A stretch of 64,000 bases of DNA from Streptomyces caelestis. GTDB lineage: Bacteria; Actinomycetota; Actinomycetes; Streptomycetales; Streptomycetaceae. Shown piece after piece: positions 41,492 to 50,410 of this stretch. The stretch is from contig NZ_LGCN01000063.1 of the NCBI RefSeq assembly GCF_001279005.1, positions 62,001-126,000 on the forward strand, written 5' to 3'. Position numbers and translations under genes: made by a program. Position 1 is the stretch's first letter. The number at the start of each line of letters is the position of its first letter. The notes under the pieces are model-generated. The model was given only the letters and a program-made list of their open reading frames with translations, was not told the DNA's origin and did no database searches.

Positions 41492-44400
41492 ATGAGCGTG
41501 CCCGCGCACGCGGACGTCCACGCGGACGTCATTGCCTTCGAGCAGACGAAGGTGGATTTCGCCTACGACTGCTACGAGGCCCGGCTGGCCCGGATGAACG
41601 GCGAGTCCGTCGCCAAGGCGTCGGCCACCGGGAAGGACGGCATAGCCAACAGGCAGGAGACCGAGAAACAGGCCGAGGCCTACGGAGGACTGAGCGGCGA
41701 GAGCCTGGTCATCGGCCGCGTCGACGCCAGTGACCCGGCCGAAGGCACCACCACCTGGTACATCGGGCGGCGGGTCGTCTGGGACGACGACCACAACCAG
41801 GTGGTGGTGGACTGGACCAACGGCCTGGCGAAGAAGTGGTTCGACGCGTCACCGGAATCGCCGGGGGAGGTGGTGCTGCGACGGCGCCTCATCTGCTCCC
41901 AGCGGGTCGTCGAGGACTACGCCGACGACATCGCCCCGGCCGCCCCCGTCGCGCCCGCTCCGACCGGTGGCGTTCCCCGGCCGCGCACCGCACCGGAGAC
42001 GGCAGAGCAGCCGTCGACCCCCCGACGGCCGGCCGCCCGGGGCGAGGAAACCGGACGGGACACCCCGGGACGCCCAGCCCCCACCCCCGGCGACATCGCC
42101 CGCATCCAGCGCCGCAAGCCCCAGCAGCCCGACGACTTCCTCCTGCGTGACCTGCAGCGCTCGCGCAGCGGCCGCATGCGGGACATCGTCGAGACCATCC
42201 GGCGCGACCAGATGGCACTCGTCACCGGGACGCCCTCCGAGATCCTGGTCGTCCAGGGCGGTCCGGGAACCGGAAAGTCGGCGGTCGGCCTGCACCGTGT
42301 GACGTGGCTGGTGAACAACGACCACTTCAAGGCGCGGGACATCCTGGTCATCGGCCCCCACCAGCGGTTCCTCGACTACGTCGGACAGGTCCTGCCCACC
42401 CTCGGCACCCGCGACGTCAACGCCGTGCAGCTGTCCCGCCTGTGGGACGGCGACATCCGCGGCACCGACAGCGCACGTACCCGGCTGGTGAAGTCCGACG
42501 AGCGCATGGCCGCCGTGCTCCGGAGGCGCGTCGAGGACGAGTACCGTCCGGCGGCCCTGGACGACCTCGTCACAGCGCCCTCCTACGAAGGGGACGAACC
42601 CGCGTTCGTCGTCACCGTGGGCAGCACGACCCTGCGCGTGGCCCGCTCGGACATCCTCGCCGCCCTGGACGCGGTGCAGCCGGGCGGCGGCTCCTACCGC
42701 GAACGCCGCGACCGGTTCCGCGGTCTGCTCGTCGACCTCCTGCTGCGTGAACTCGTCGCCGTCGCCCCGCGTCGCAGCGGTGACCCCACGATCCGCCGTG
42801 ACCTGGAGCGCAACCGGCAGGTCGAGCGCCTCGTCGAACGCGTCTGGCCGTCTCCGGGCCCGGCGGAGGCCCTCCGCACCCTCTACGACTCGCCCGCACT
42901 GCTCCGGGCCTGCGCCGAGGGCATCCTCGACGAGGCCGAGCAGGAGGCCCTGCACCGCCCCCGCGAGGCCAGGGCCGACGAGGAACCGTGGACGCTGGAC
43001 GACCGGGTCTGCCTCGAGGAGCTCCGCCACCTCATCACCGGCGAGACCCCGCGCCACTACGGGCACGTCATCATCGACGAAGCCCAGGACCTGACGCCCA
43101 TGCAGGCCCGTTCGCTGCGCCGCCGCCTCGCGGTCAACGGTTCCATGACCGTGCTCGGCGACCTGGCCCAGGCCACCGGCCCCCATGCCTACGCCGACTG
43201 GGACCGCCTCGGCACGCTGCTGTCCGACCACGGGGACTGCATGCTGGCCGAACTGAACACGAGTTACCGCGTGCCGGCCGAGATCATGGACTTCGCCGCC
43301 CCGCTGGCCCGCGCGATCGCGCCCGGGCTGCCCTATCCCCGGGCCGTGCGCGACGCCGGGCCCGACGCCGTCCGCGTGGTCGAGGCCGGAGCGGACACGC
43401 TCGTCGCCGAGACGCTGGCGCACGTCCGCCGCCTGCTCGGCACCACCGACGGCCGCAGCCTGCGCTCCGTGGCGGTCGTCGTCCCCGACGACTCCGCGTG
43501 GGCCGCCGAGATCGAGCACAAGCTGGCCGAGGCGGACGGCATCGCCGCCGAGGAACGCGGAGCCGTCTCCGTGCTCCCCGCCTCGCAGGCCAAGGGGATG
43601 GAGTTCGATCACGTCCTCGTCGTCGAACCGTCCGCGGTCGCCGGCCGTGACCCGGTCGGGCTGCGCCTGCTCTACATCGCCCTGACCCGGAGCACCCAGA
43701 GCCTGACGATCCTGCACTCCGCTCCTCTTCCGCCGGCCCTGACGGGCGCCGACGACCACCGGCCGGCCGAGACCGGACCCCACCCCGGCACGGAGACGGA
43801 AGGGGAGGAGGTCCCGCGCGTCGGAACCGACCTGCGCGTACGGGTGGTCTCCCTCAGCGGCGGCATGTACCGGGCCGAGCCCGTCGACGTCACCGTGGGC
43901 CGCCCGCTCTTCCTGGCCGTACGGAACGGTGCCGCGCCGCCCGCCGTCGGAACGGAGTTGGACACGTGGGTCCTGCGCCACTCCGGAAGCGCCACGTTCG
44001 TCACGGCGGACGACTCCGGCCGTCGGCCCATCTCGCCCACCATGCTGGAGCGCTACCTCGACGCGGTGGCGGTCGTCGACGAACTGACGACGGGCGAGAT
44101 CCCGGACGACGTCCGCTCCCGCCTCTCGGAGCTCAAAGGCATGGCCAACCGCTGCGTCAAACTCAACCAGCCTGACTGGCTGGACGTGTGGCGTGTCCTC
44201 GGTCGTCCCGACAAGCCGGGTCTGAACCGGTTGTCGAACCTCTGCGTGAGCACCCACCACGCGCTGAAGTCGGACACCTTCACGTCCGAGGCGTTCCGGT
44301 CGGAGCTGGCGAAGAGCGGCTGGTCGGAGGCGCTCGCCGCAGCACGGGAGACCCTGCGGCAGCGGCTCGCCGCCCCGGCCGAGGACACGGATCCTCAGCC

Positions 44401-44926
44401 GCGGAGCCCCACTGACACCCCTGAGCCCTCCGAACCGTACGAACAGCCCCGGCAGAGCACGCCGAAGGAGTCCGGCACCATGACCACCACCGCCCCGCAG
44501 ACAGCCGATCCGGCCACGGCCCTGCTCCGGCACCTGGAAGCGGCTGTCGCCGCCGACCGTACCTGCAAGACGCACGAAGCCGTGCGGTTCGAACTGATGG
44601 CGGCGCTCCTGCGCGCGGACCGGCAGCCCGAGCACTCCGCGGTCGTCGACGTCAGTTGTGTCACCGACACGGGTCTGAACCTCTACGAGGTCCTTGGCGC
44701 CGGCCGGACGTCCCACGCCGACCTCCGTGCGGGGGCGGCCCGGCTCCTGGAAGTGGACCACGCCCTGCCGGGCAAGGCCGACCGTCTCTACCTCGTCCTC
44801 TCCGAACCGCCCGCCGAGCCGTGGTCCACCGGCTCCCTCCGCGACGTCTTCACGGTCGAGGTCATCTGGCGCACCACCGACGGCTGGGAGGGCGGCGCAG
44901 TCGGTACGGCCCTGGGGACGGGCTGA
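41492..44926 (+). CDS. HelD-like UvrD/SF1 helicase with extra C-terminal domain
   Basis: 1144 residues; ATG preceded by GGGAGGG. An N-terminal helical arm and HelD-type small domain (YIGRRVVWDDDHNQVVVDW, ~90-108) lead to a Pro-rich linker (~148-200) and an SF1 motor: Walker A GGPGTGKS at 256-263, Walker B VIIDEAQDLTP, QASQAKGMEFDHV-type motif V and YIALTRSTQSL motif VI. HelD proteins bind RNA polymerase and free stalled complexes; some actinobacterial ones give rifampicin resistance. Residues ~1000-1144 form an extra domain. An internal ATG at 44480 with AAGGAG eight bases upstream could also start this domain alone. Confidence 0.83.
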   Translation: MSVPAHADVHADVIAFEQTKVDFAYDCYEARLARMNGESVAKASATGKDGIANRQETEKQAEAYGGLSGESLVIGRVDASDPAEGTTTWYIGRRVVWDDDHNQVVVDWTNGLAKKWFDASPESPGEVVLRRRLICSQRVVEDYADDIAPAAPVAPAPTGGVPRPRTAPETAEQPSTPRRPAARGEETGRDTPGRPAPTPGDIARIQRRKPQQPDDFLLRDLQRSRSGRMRDIVETIRRDQMALVTGTPSEILVVQGGPGTGKSAVGLHRVTWLVNNDHFKARDILVIGPHQRFLDYVGQVLPTLGTRDVNAVQLSRLWDGDIRGTDSARTRLVKSDERMAAVLRRRVEDEYRPAALDDLVTAPSYEGDEPAFVVTVGSTTLRVARSDILAALDAVQPGGGSYRERRDRFRGLLVDLLLRELVAVAPRRSGDPTIRRDLERNRQVERLVERVWPSPGPAEALRTLYDSPALLRACAEGILDEAEQEALHRPREARADEEPWTLDDRVCLEELRHLITGETPRHYGHVIIDEAQDLTPMQARSLRRRLAVNGSMTVLGDLAQATGPHAYADWDRLGTLLSDHGDCMLAELNTSYRVPAEIMDFAAPLARAIAPGLPYPRAVRDAGPDAVRVVEAGADTLVAETLAHVRRLLGTTDGRSLRSVAVVVPDDSAWAAEIEHKLAEADGIAAEERGAVSVLPASQAKGMEFDHVLVVEPSAVAGRDPVGLRLLYIALTRSTQSLTILHSAPLPPALTGADDHRPAETGPHPGTETEGEEVPRVGTDLRVRVVSLSGGMYRAEPVDVTVGRPLFLAVRNGAAPPAVGTELDTWVLRHSGSATFVTADDSGRRPISPTMLERYLDAVAVVDELTTGEIPDDVRSRLSELKGMANRCVKLNQPDWLDVWRVLGRPDKPGLNRLSNLCVSTHHALKSDTFTSEAFRSELAKSGWSEALAAARETLRQRLAAPAEDTDPQPRSPTDTPEPSEPYEQPRQSTPKESGTMTTTAPQTADPATALLRHLEAAVAADRTCKTHEAVRFELMAALLRADRQPEHSAVVDVSCVTDTGLNLYEVLGAGRTSHADLRAGAARLLEVDHALPGKADRLYLVLSEPPAEPWSTGSLRDVFTVEVIWRTTDGWEGGAVGTALGTG

Positions 44927-44945
44927 GGACGGAGCCGGCCGGCCC

Positions 44946-45566
44946 TCAGTGGACCACCACGGGCGGGGCGAGCGGGGCGATCTCCCGGTCGAAGAAGGCG
45001 TGGAAGTCGTCCCCCCGCTCGTACAGCGCGTCGAAGCCGGCCGAGGTCTCCCGGATCAGCGCCCGGTCGGTGAAGCGGTTGGCTCCCGCCGCGTTCCCGT
45101 CCTCGTCGTAGAGCACCTCGTACAGGGCGTCGTCCCCGAGGATCACCACTTCGGGGACCGGACGGCTCTGCTCGATGTCCGCGATGTCGCGGGCGTCGAG
45201 CACCCTGATGTGGTCGCCCAGTTCCACGCGCAGGCGCAGGACGAAGAGCTCCCACTGCACGTACGGGGTCACCGGGAACTCCACGACGCGAAGGCGGCGC
45301 TCCAGAATTCCCAGCCGTGCGGCGGTGCGGAACTGCCGGGCGTAGACGTCGCGTTTCTCCTGGATGAGGGAGAGTGCGCGGTCCCATTCCCCGGCGGCGA
45401 AGGCCTCCCAGCTGGCGAACCCGCGTTCCTTGAAATTCTGCCCCCGTTCGAGCTTGTTCAGGTGGCGAATTCCGCTCTCGTAGACGCGACGGAAGTCCGC
45501 ATGGTATGTGGGGCGATCCATGCGTTCCGCGCGTTCCGAAGGTCCGTGCGGGAAGGAGTCAAACAT
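44946..45566 (-). CDS. DUF6879-like protein
   Basis: 206 residues. Helical N-terminal half (HADFRRVYESGIRHLNKLER) and a C-terminal alpha/beta part with RLRVVEFPVTPYVQWELF, VVILGDDALYEVLYDEDGN and a final FFDREI segment match the DUF6879 pattern of actinobacterial proteins. Function unknown; members are often encoded beside small proteins or HTH regulators, as here. The ATG overlaps the end of the small upstream gene by eight bases. An internal ATG at 45521 is an alternative start. It converges on the helicase gene with only 19 bases between stops. Confidence 0.75.
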   Translation of the reverse strand: MFDSFPHGPSERAERMDRPTYHADFRRVYESGIRHLNKLERGQNFKERGFASWEAFAAGEWDRALSLIQEKRDVYARQFRTAARLGILERRLRVVEFPVTPYVQWELFVLRLRVELGDHIRVLDARDIADIEQSRPVPEVVILGDDALYEVLYDEDGNAAGANRFTDRALIRETSAGFDALYERGDDFHAFFDREIAPLAPPVVVH

Positions 45567-45828
45567 TCGGGATATCCGGTTTCGCTGCGATCAACATGTT
45601 CCTGGGGACGACCACGATCCGCTCGTCCGCTCCGACGGAGACCCCGGCGGGCAGTTTCCCGCCGAGCGGTTCCGTGAGATCACGGCCTATGACGGCGATG
45701 TCGCCGTTCTCGAGCTCCCAGATGTCGGGGCAGTCGGGGTTGTCGGTCGTGTGCCCCAGTTCCTGCGGCGATTTCCCCAGGCGCCGCTTGAATGTCGTGG
45801 CGGGATCCGCTTCCCATGGTCTGCTCAT
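45559..45828 (-). CDS. Small conserved protein coupled to DUF6879
   Basis: 89 residues from ATG 45828, eight bases after AGGGGG; ATG 45834 is too close to it. The C-terminal half (WELENGDIAVIG ... ERIVVV ... KPDIPNV) is shared with the protein at 1137-1367. It overlaps and is translated with the DUF6879 gene, so the two probably form a complex or toxin-antitoxin-like pair. No motif suggests an activity. Confidence 0.72.
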   Translation of the reverse strand: MSRPWEADPATTFKRRLGKSPQELGHTTDNPDCPDIWELENGDIAVIGRDLTEPLGGKLPAGVSVGADERIVVVPRNMLIAAKPDIPNV

Positions 45829-46021
45829 GGCCATCGCCCCCTCGGATGGATCGGATTCCCGCTACTTTAGCAGTGAACATAACGACTTGACCGCGCGAAA
45901 AGTGGACACGCTGAGAAATCCGCGACCGTGCCCTCGTTGTCCCGTCCGGCGCGGGGGTGCGACGATGGACATTCATGAAAGGGCGCCTTGTCGAATCACG
46001 GCAGATGCGTGCCAATTAGCG

Positions 46022-46027
46022 TATAAT
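46022..46027 (+). promoter_or_regulatory. Consensus -10 (TATAAT) for the STAND operon
   Basis: TATAAT is a perfect vegetative -10 in an AT-rich pocket (about 45860-46050) between the DUF6879 pair and the STAND genes. No good -35 is found at 16-18 bases, so an activator may be required. The rest of this ~230-base gap holds no gene I can support. Confidence 0.5.
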
Positions 46028-46060
46028 CTGAAAATTCGAGTGTATCGGGCAGGGGGAACT

Positions 46061-46231
46061 GTGGACCCGGAGACGGCATTACTCGCGCGGAGCGCGGGAG
46101 TCACACCGGTCACGCCGACGACGACCGACGCCCGGGAGCGCGCTCGGGAGAGCGTCCCCCGGCCCGCCGGCGTGTCCGGCCACGCCCGCATCCGTCAGGC
46201 CGGACGAGACCAGCACCACGCCCGGCGATGA
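46061..46231 (+). CDS. Short peptide coupled to the STAND ATPase, with matching Q-x-x-x-D-Q-H motif
   Basis: 56 residues from GTG 46061, preceded by AGGGGGA with good spacing and by the TATAAT promoter. It is Thr/Arg/Pro-rich and apparently disordered, ending in RIRQAGRDQHH. The next protein begins with RVYQTSGDQHI, so both share R-(I/V)-x-Q-x-x-x-D-Q-H. The stop overlaps the next ATG by four bases (ATGA). Bacterial amyloid signalling motifs occur exactly this way: at the end of a small adjacent effector and at the start of the NLR-like ATPase. The effector part here is too short to recognise. It could instead be only a leader peptide. Confidence 0.55.
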   Translation: MDPETALLARSAGVTPVTPTTTDARERARESVPRPAGVSGHARIRQAGRDQHHARR

Positions 46232-48393
46232 CGGCCGGGATGGACGGCCACGCCGAGGACCGTGGCCGGGTCTACCAGACCTCGGGCGACCAGCACATCA
46301 GCGAACACCACCACTACGGCGGACACGGCGGGCCCGGTGACGGGACGGCCGCGCCCCAGGGCCCCGACTCGGTTCGCCGCCCGGCGGTCGGCCGGCCCCC
46401 GGTCGTGCTGCGCGACCGCACCGAGGTGCTGGACCGGCTGCGGGCGAGCGTACGGGAAGAGCGCGGTGGCGAGGTCTACGTGCTGTACGGCATGGGCGGC
46501 TGCGGCAAGACCGCGGTCGCCTACACGTTCTTCCAGCTGGCCACCGGTGAACACGGCAGGGTGGGACTGTGGGTCAGCGCCTTCGACCGCGCGAGCCTGC
46601 GTGCGGGCATGCTCGCCGTGGCCGCCGACCGAGGGGCGGGCGACGCCGAGTTGCTGGCGGCCCGCAACGGGCTCCGCCCCGCCGCCGACCTGGTCTGGCA
46701 GCGCCTCGACCGCTCCGCCGAGCCCTGGCTGCTGGTGCTCGACAACGCCGACCACCCCGAGATCCTCCGGGACGGCAGCTGGCTGCGCACCAGCCCACGG
46801 GGCACGGTCGTGGTGACCACCCGCAGGCCGGCCGCCCGCTGGTGGCCGGGGGCGGAGCTGCAGCACATCGGCGTACTGCCGCGGGAGGACGCCGCGCGGG
46901 TGTTACGGGACCTCGCCCCGCACAGCGGCACACAGCAGGAGGCGGCCCGGATCGCGGACCGGCTCGGCCGGCTGCCGCTCGCCCTCACGCTGGCGGGCGG
47001 CTTCCTCTCCCGGCAAGTGCTCGACCCCTGGACGATGGAGACCTACGGGCGCCGCCTGGAGGAAGGAGAAGGCGTCGAGCTCATCGACCGGGGGGCCGAC
47101 GCCCTGTCCGAGGAGGACCCCCGGCACCTGGTGGGCCTGACGTGGCAGCTGACGCTCGACGCGTTCGAGGCCCGCGGCCTGTCCGAGGCGACCGCGCTGC
47201 TGAGGCTCCTGTCGCGTTTCGCGCCCGAGCCGTTGCCGCTGTCCCTGCTCAACCGCGCCGAGATCGGCGGCGCCCTGCCGCCTGCCCGTTGCGAGACGGC
47301 CCTGAGGGCACTGCTCGACCAGTCGCTGACCGAACTGGTCGACGTCGGTGAGCGGTGCGTGCAGAGCCATGCGGTGCTGCTCGACAGCGTCGTCGCGGCG
47401 ACCCCGGCGGACATGGTCCCGGCGCTCCACGCCACGGCGGTCCGACTGCTCGACGCGGCCGTGCCGGGTGTGCCCGACGCCGGTCCGTACGATCCACGGC
47501 TTCGGCTGCTGGTGCCGCACGGACTCGCCCTGCTGCGGCGCGCCGGCGACCCGTCGGCATCGGCCGACGCCCTGGCCGCGGTGATCAGGCTGTCCACCGC
47601 CCTGCACCGCACGGGGGACTACCTGTCCGCCCGGGAGACCGCCCGGGCCGCCGCGGACCTCGGTGAACGGCGGCTCGGCGAGGAGCACCGTCTCGTCCTG
47701 GCCGCCCGTTCCCGCGTCGGACGGGCGCTCTTCCGGCTGGGCGGGTACGCCGAGGCCGAACGGCTGCTCCGACGCGTCCACACGGCTCAGGAACGGTTGT
47801 TCGGGTCCGACGACCCCGACACGCTGGACACCCGCCACGGCCTCCAGCTCGTCCTCGGAAACCTCGGACACCGTGACGAGGCCGTCTCGCTCCTCCGTTC
47901 CACGGTCGCCGGCAGGCGAAGGACACTGGGCCCCGCCCACCCGCTGACGTTGCGTTCCCGTTCCAGCCTGCTGGTCCTGCTGTCCGCGCCCGAGCTGGCC
48001 GCCGAAGAGGACGGCGAGCTGCTCTCCCTGCCCGCGGAGTGCGTACGGCGCCTCGGCCCCGACCACACGGTGACGCTGGGCGCCCACCACAACCACGCCT
48101 GGGCGCTGTACCTGCTGGGCCGCTTCGACGAGGCCGACCAGGAGGTCCGGCTCGTCACCGAGGCGTACCGGCGGCGCTTCGGACCCGACCACCCGCTCGT
48201 GCTCTCGGCGCGGCAGCTGCTGTCCCGGACCCGGGCCGCGCAGGGCGACGTGGAGACGGCGGCCGGCGTCATGACGGACGTCGTCGCCAGGCGGGAACGC
48301 GGCCTGGGGGCCGACCACCCGTTCACCGTCGCCGGCCGGCGCCTCCTCGACGATCTCACGTCGGGGCGGTGGCGTCCGCCCGAAGGCGCCTGA
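46228..48393 (+). CDS. NB-ARC/TPR STAND ATPase (bacterial NLR-like)
   Basis: 721 residues. A short N-terminal motif RVYQTSGDQHISEHHHY (14-30) precedes the NB-ARC core: Walker A GMGGCGKT at 88-95, Walker B LLVLDNAD, RNBS-B-like VVVTTRR and GLPL-like GRLPLALTLAGG. The C-terminal ~270 residues are tetratricopeptide repeats (GYAEAERLLRRVHTAQERLFG, abbreviated; FDEADQEVRLVTEAYRRRFG). STAND ATPases oligomerise on sensing a ligand through the repeats and signal through the N-terminus. With no enzyme domain attached, signal output probably goes through the N-terminal motif. Translation is coupled to the 56-residue peptide. Confidence 0.9.
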   Translation: MTAGMDGHAEDRGRVYQTSGDQHISEHHHYGGHGGPGDGTAAPQGPDSVRRPAVGRPPVVLRDRTEVLDRLRASVREERGGEVYVLYGMGGCGKTAVAYTFFQLATGEHGRVGLWVSAFDRASLRAGMLAVAADRGAGDAELLAARNGLRPAADLVWQRLDRSAEPWLLVLDNADHPEILRDGSWLRTSPRGTVVVTTRRPAARWWPGAELQHIGVLPREDAARVLRDLAPHSGTQQEAARIADRLGRLPLALTLAGGFLSRQVLDPWTMETYGRRLEEGEGVELIDRGADALSEEDPRHLVGLTWQLTLDAFEARGLSEATALLRLLSRFAPEPLPLSLLNRAEIGGALPPARCETALRALLDQSLTELVDVGERCVQSHAVLLDSVVAATPADMVPALHATAVRLLDAAVPGVPDAGPYDPRLRLLVPHGLALLRRAGDPSASADALAAVIRLSTALHRTGDYLSARETARAAADLGERRLGEEHRLVLAARSRVGRALFRLGGYAEAERLLRRVHTAQERLFGSDDPDTLDTRHGLQLVLGNLGHRDEAVSLLRSTVAGRRRTLGPAHPLTLRSRSSLLVLLSAPELAAEEDGELLSLPAECVRRLGPDHTVTLGAHHNHAWALYLLGRFDEADQEVRLVTEAYRRRFGPDHPLVLSARQLLSRTRAAQGDVETAAGVMTDVVARRERGLGADHPFTVAGRRLLDDLTSGRWRPPEGA

Positions 48394-48555
48394 CACGACG
48401 TGAGGAGCGCGGGTCGGGGACCGGCTCGGCCCCGGGGCGCAGGACGGCGGCGGTGGTGGCGGTCATGGGGATGTAGCCCACGGGTTCGGCCGGCTCCGTG
48501 CTGTGCCGGAGCTCCGGCCGCCGCGGCCGGTGGGCGCCGTTCACACGGTTGGTCC

Positions 48556-49530
48556 TCACTCCCGCCCGATCAGGAACACCTGGTCGTCGCCGTCGCGTTC
48601 CGCGCAGCGTTCCGCCACGGCCGCCGCGCCCGCCTCCTTTGCACTCCCGCGGATGCCCACGCACAGCCCGCCGTCCCGCGCCGACCGCAGCCGCCACCGG
48701 TCCGTGCCGTCGGCCCGCTCGATGCGGAACCACTGGGAGTCGCCGCCCGCCCGGCAGTCGGTCCAGGGTTCGAGGGTGCCCCGGAACGCGCCGTCGCCCA
48801 GGACGGTGAGGCAGCCGGGGCCGTGCACCGGGTGGTCGAACAGGATCTGGTACAGGCCGTCGTCCGCCCGCCGGAGGGACACGCGCGGAGGAACGGCCTC
48901 CGTGCAGGGCCGCTGCACCGCGAGCAGCTTGGACTCCCCGGAACCGTCCGCGCGGACGTCCCCGTCGGTCAGGCACAACTCGGGTGCGCGCGCCGGGCGG
49001 ACGCGTGAGAAGCCGGCGGCCGGGCCGGGGGCGGCCGACGGACTCGTGGCCGAATCCCCGTGCGCCGCGCCGTCGGTGGGTCTCCCTTCGTCCTGCGTCA
49101 GCAGGACCGCGCCGACGGCGAGCAGTGCCACCGTGCCGAGGGAGGCGACCGCGACGGTCAGGGCGGTCCTGCCGCGGCCGGCGCCCGCCGGCTCCGGCGG
49201 CCGGACCGGGGGTTCCGGTTCCTGATCCGTCCCCTCGGCCCCGGGAACGTCCCCGGCCGCCAGCCGTTCCCTGGCCGCCAGCCACTCCGGCACGTCCCGC
49301 TCGGCGCCGCACGCCCGGACCAGCGCCGCGACCACCTCCGCGCGCGGCAGCGCGTCCCGCCGCAGGACGTCGGCCAGGGTGCTGCGCGCCAGCACCTCGT
49401 GGCGCTCGGCGGCCCGTTGCTCCAACTGACGGTAGGTCAGTCCACTGCGCTCCTTGAGCTCCCGCAGCAGGGCGACGTACTCGCGTGCGGTTCGTGCGTC
49501 CGCGGGATTCACGCCCTCCGAGACCACCAT
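48556..49530 (-). CDS. XRE-HTH membrane protein with extracytoplasmic beta-trefoil-like domain
   Basis: 324 residues. A cytoplasmic XRE-type helix-turn-helix (about 15-70, TYRQLEQRAAERHEVLARST) and a Pro-rich linker lead to one transmembrane segment (TALTVAVASLGTVALLAVGAVLL abbreviated, ~122-144). The outside domain (~170-324) has repeated Q-W-F/Cys patterns (SQWFRIERADGTDRWRLRS, DDGLYQILFDHPVHG) like ricin-B/beta-trefoil lectins. This could sense carbohydrate outside and act on DNA inside. The start (ATG 49530) has a weak ribosome site. Convergent to the STAND gene; 162 bases between them show no gene. Confidence 0.75.
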   Translation of the reverse strand: MVVSEGVNPADARTAREYVALLRELKERSGLTYRQLEQRAAERHEVLARSTLADVLRRDALPRAEVVAALVRACGAERDVPEWLAARERLAAGDVPGAEGTDQEPEPPVRPPEPAGAGRGRTALTVAVASLGTVALLAVGAVLLTQDEGRPTDGAAHGDSATSPSAAPGPAAGFSRVRPARAPELCLTDGDVRADGSGESKLLAVQRPCTEAVPPRVSLRRADDGLYQILFDHPVHGPGCLTVLGDGAFRGTLEPWTDCRAGGDSQWFRIERADGTDRWRLRSARDGGLCVGIRGSAKEAGAAAVAERCAERDGDDQVFLIGRE

Positions 49531-49779
49531 GGCGTCATTCTCGACACCCCCGACACGGGAGGCAACTCCTGTCCGGCGTGTATCGGACAACCTGATCGCA
49601 CGGTCCGGAGGAGCCGTTGACCAGGCCGGACGGCCCTCTCCTGTCCCGGACGCCCCAAACCGTTGCCGGACAGGATCCGCCCGCCAAGACTCCGGTGCTG
49701 TCGCCGCGTTCCGGACCCACGGGGGTGGACCGGACGCGGCGCCGACACCGGACCCGTTCACGACAGAAGGAGTCGTCCC

Positions 49780-50370
49780 ATGCTCACGCGCCGTCTGCGC
49801 ACCCGCATCGCCCCGCTCGCCCTCACCACCGCCCTGGTCGGCGGCCTCGCCGTCACCACGACCGCGACCGCCCCGGACGCCCGTGCGGCGAGCGGCAGCT
49901 ACTACCTGTACTTCAAGAAGAACACGTCCGATCCGATCAACTCCAAGCTCTACCTGATGAAGAGCGTCGCCAACGCCAAGGACAAGGTCGTCGCCAAGTA
50001 CCGCGCCGGCTCCGGCAACGGCAGCCAGAACGAGTGCGCCGTCAGCAAGGGGTGGCTGCCCGGGACCACCACGAAGAACGGCAAGTACACCATCGAGTTC
50101 CACCGCACCGACTTCGACGGCGTCATCAACGGCTACGTCATCAAGCTGTCCGACAAGAAGTGCAGCAAGGGCACCAAGCGCACGGAGCTGTTCGTGCACA
50201 GCGAGATGAAGCCGAACGGCAAGCAGGGCACCATCGAGCCCGAGCGCTGGGACGGCACGCGCGACTACTACTCCAACGGCTGCGTCAAGCTGAAGCCGGC
50301 CGACATCAAGGACCTCTTCGCCAAGGCCAAGCGCTACGGCTGGCCGAAGACGCTCTACGTCGTCAAGTAG
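49780..50370 (+). CDS. Secreted L,D-transpeptidase-like (YkuD-type) protein
   Basis: 196 residues; ATG preceded by AGAAGGAG. Signal peptide of ~37 residues ends at DARA-AS. The catalytic region has H140 in LFVHSEM and Cys168 in YYSNGCVKL, matching the HxxG...SxGCV/I pattern of YkuD L,D-transpeptidases. These make 3-3 cross-links in peptidoglycan or attach proteins. Two other cysteines (NECAVS, KKCSK) may form a disulfide. The enzyme acts outside the membrane. Divergent from the HTH-membrane gene; the 250-bp spacer holds their promoters, with several CGGACA copies. Confidence 0.82.
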   Translation: MLTRRLRTRIAPLALTTALVGGLAVTTTATAPDARAASGSYYLYFKKNTSDPINSKLYLMKSVANAKDKVVAKYRAGSGNGSQNECAVSKGWLPGTTTKNGKYTIEFHRTDFDGVINGYVIKLSDKKCSKGTKRTELFVHSEMKPNGKQGTIEPERWDGTRDYYSNGCVKLKPADIKDLFAKAKRYGWPKTLYVVK

Positions 50371-50410
50371 GTCGCGCGGAAGCCGCCGACTGCAGGCGGG
50401 AGTCCGCGCG

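Noticed and set aside
38466..44926. Gabija system (OLD ATPase plus UvrD helicase)
   Set aside because: The ATPase has a Rad50-type zinc hook and no visible TOPRIM nuclease, and the helicase is HelD-like with its own start region 130 bases away; motif content does not fit GajA/GajB.
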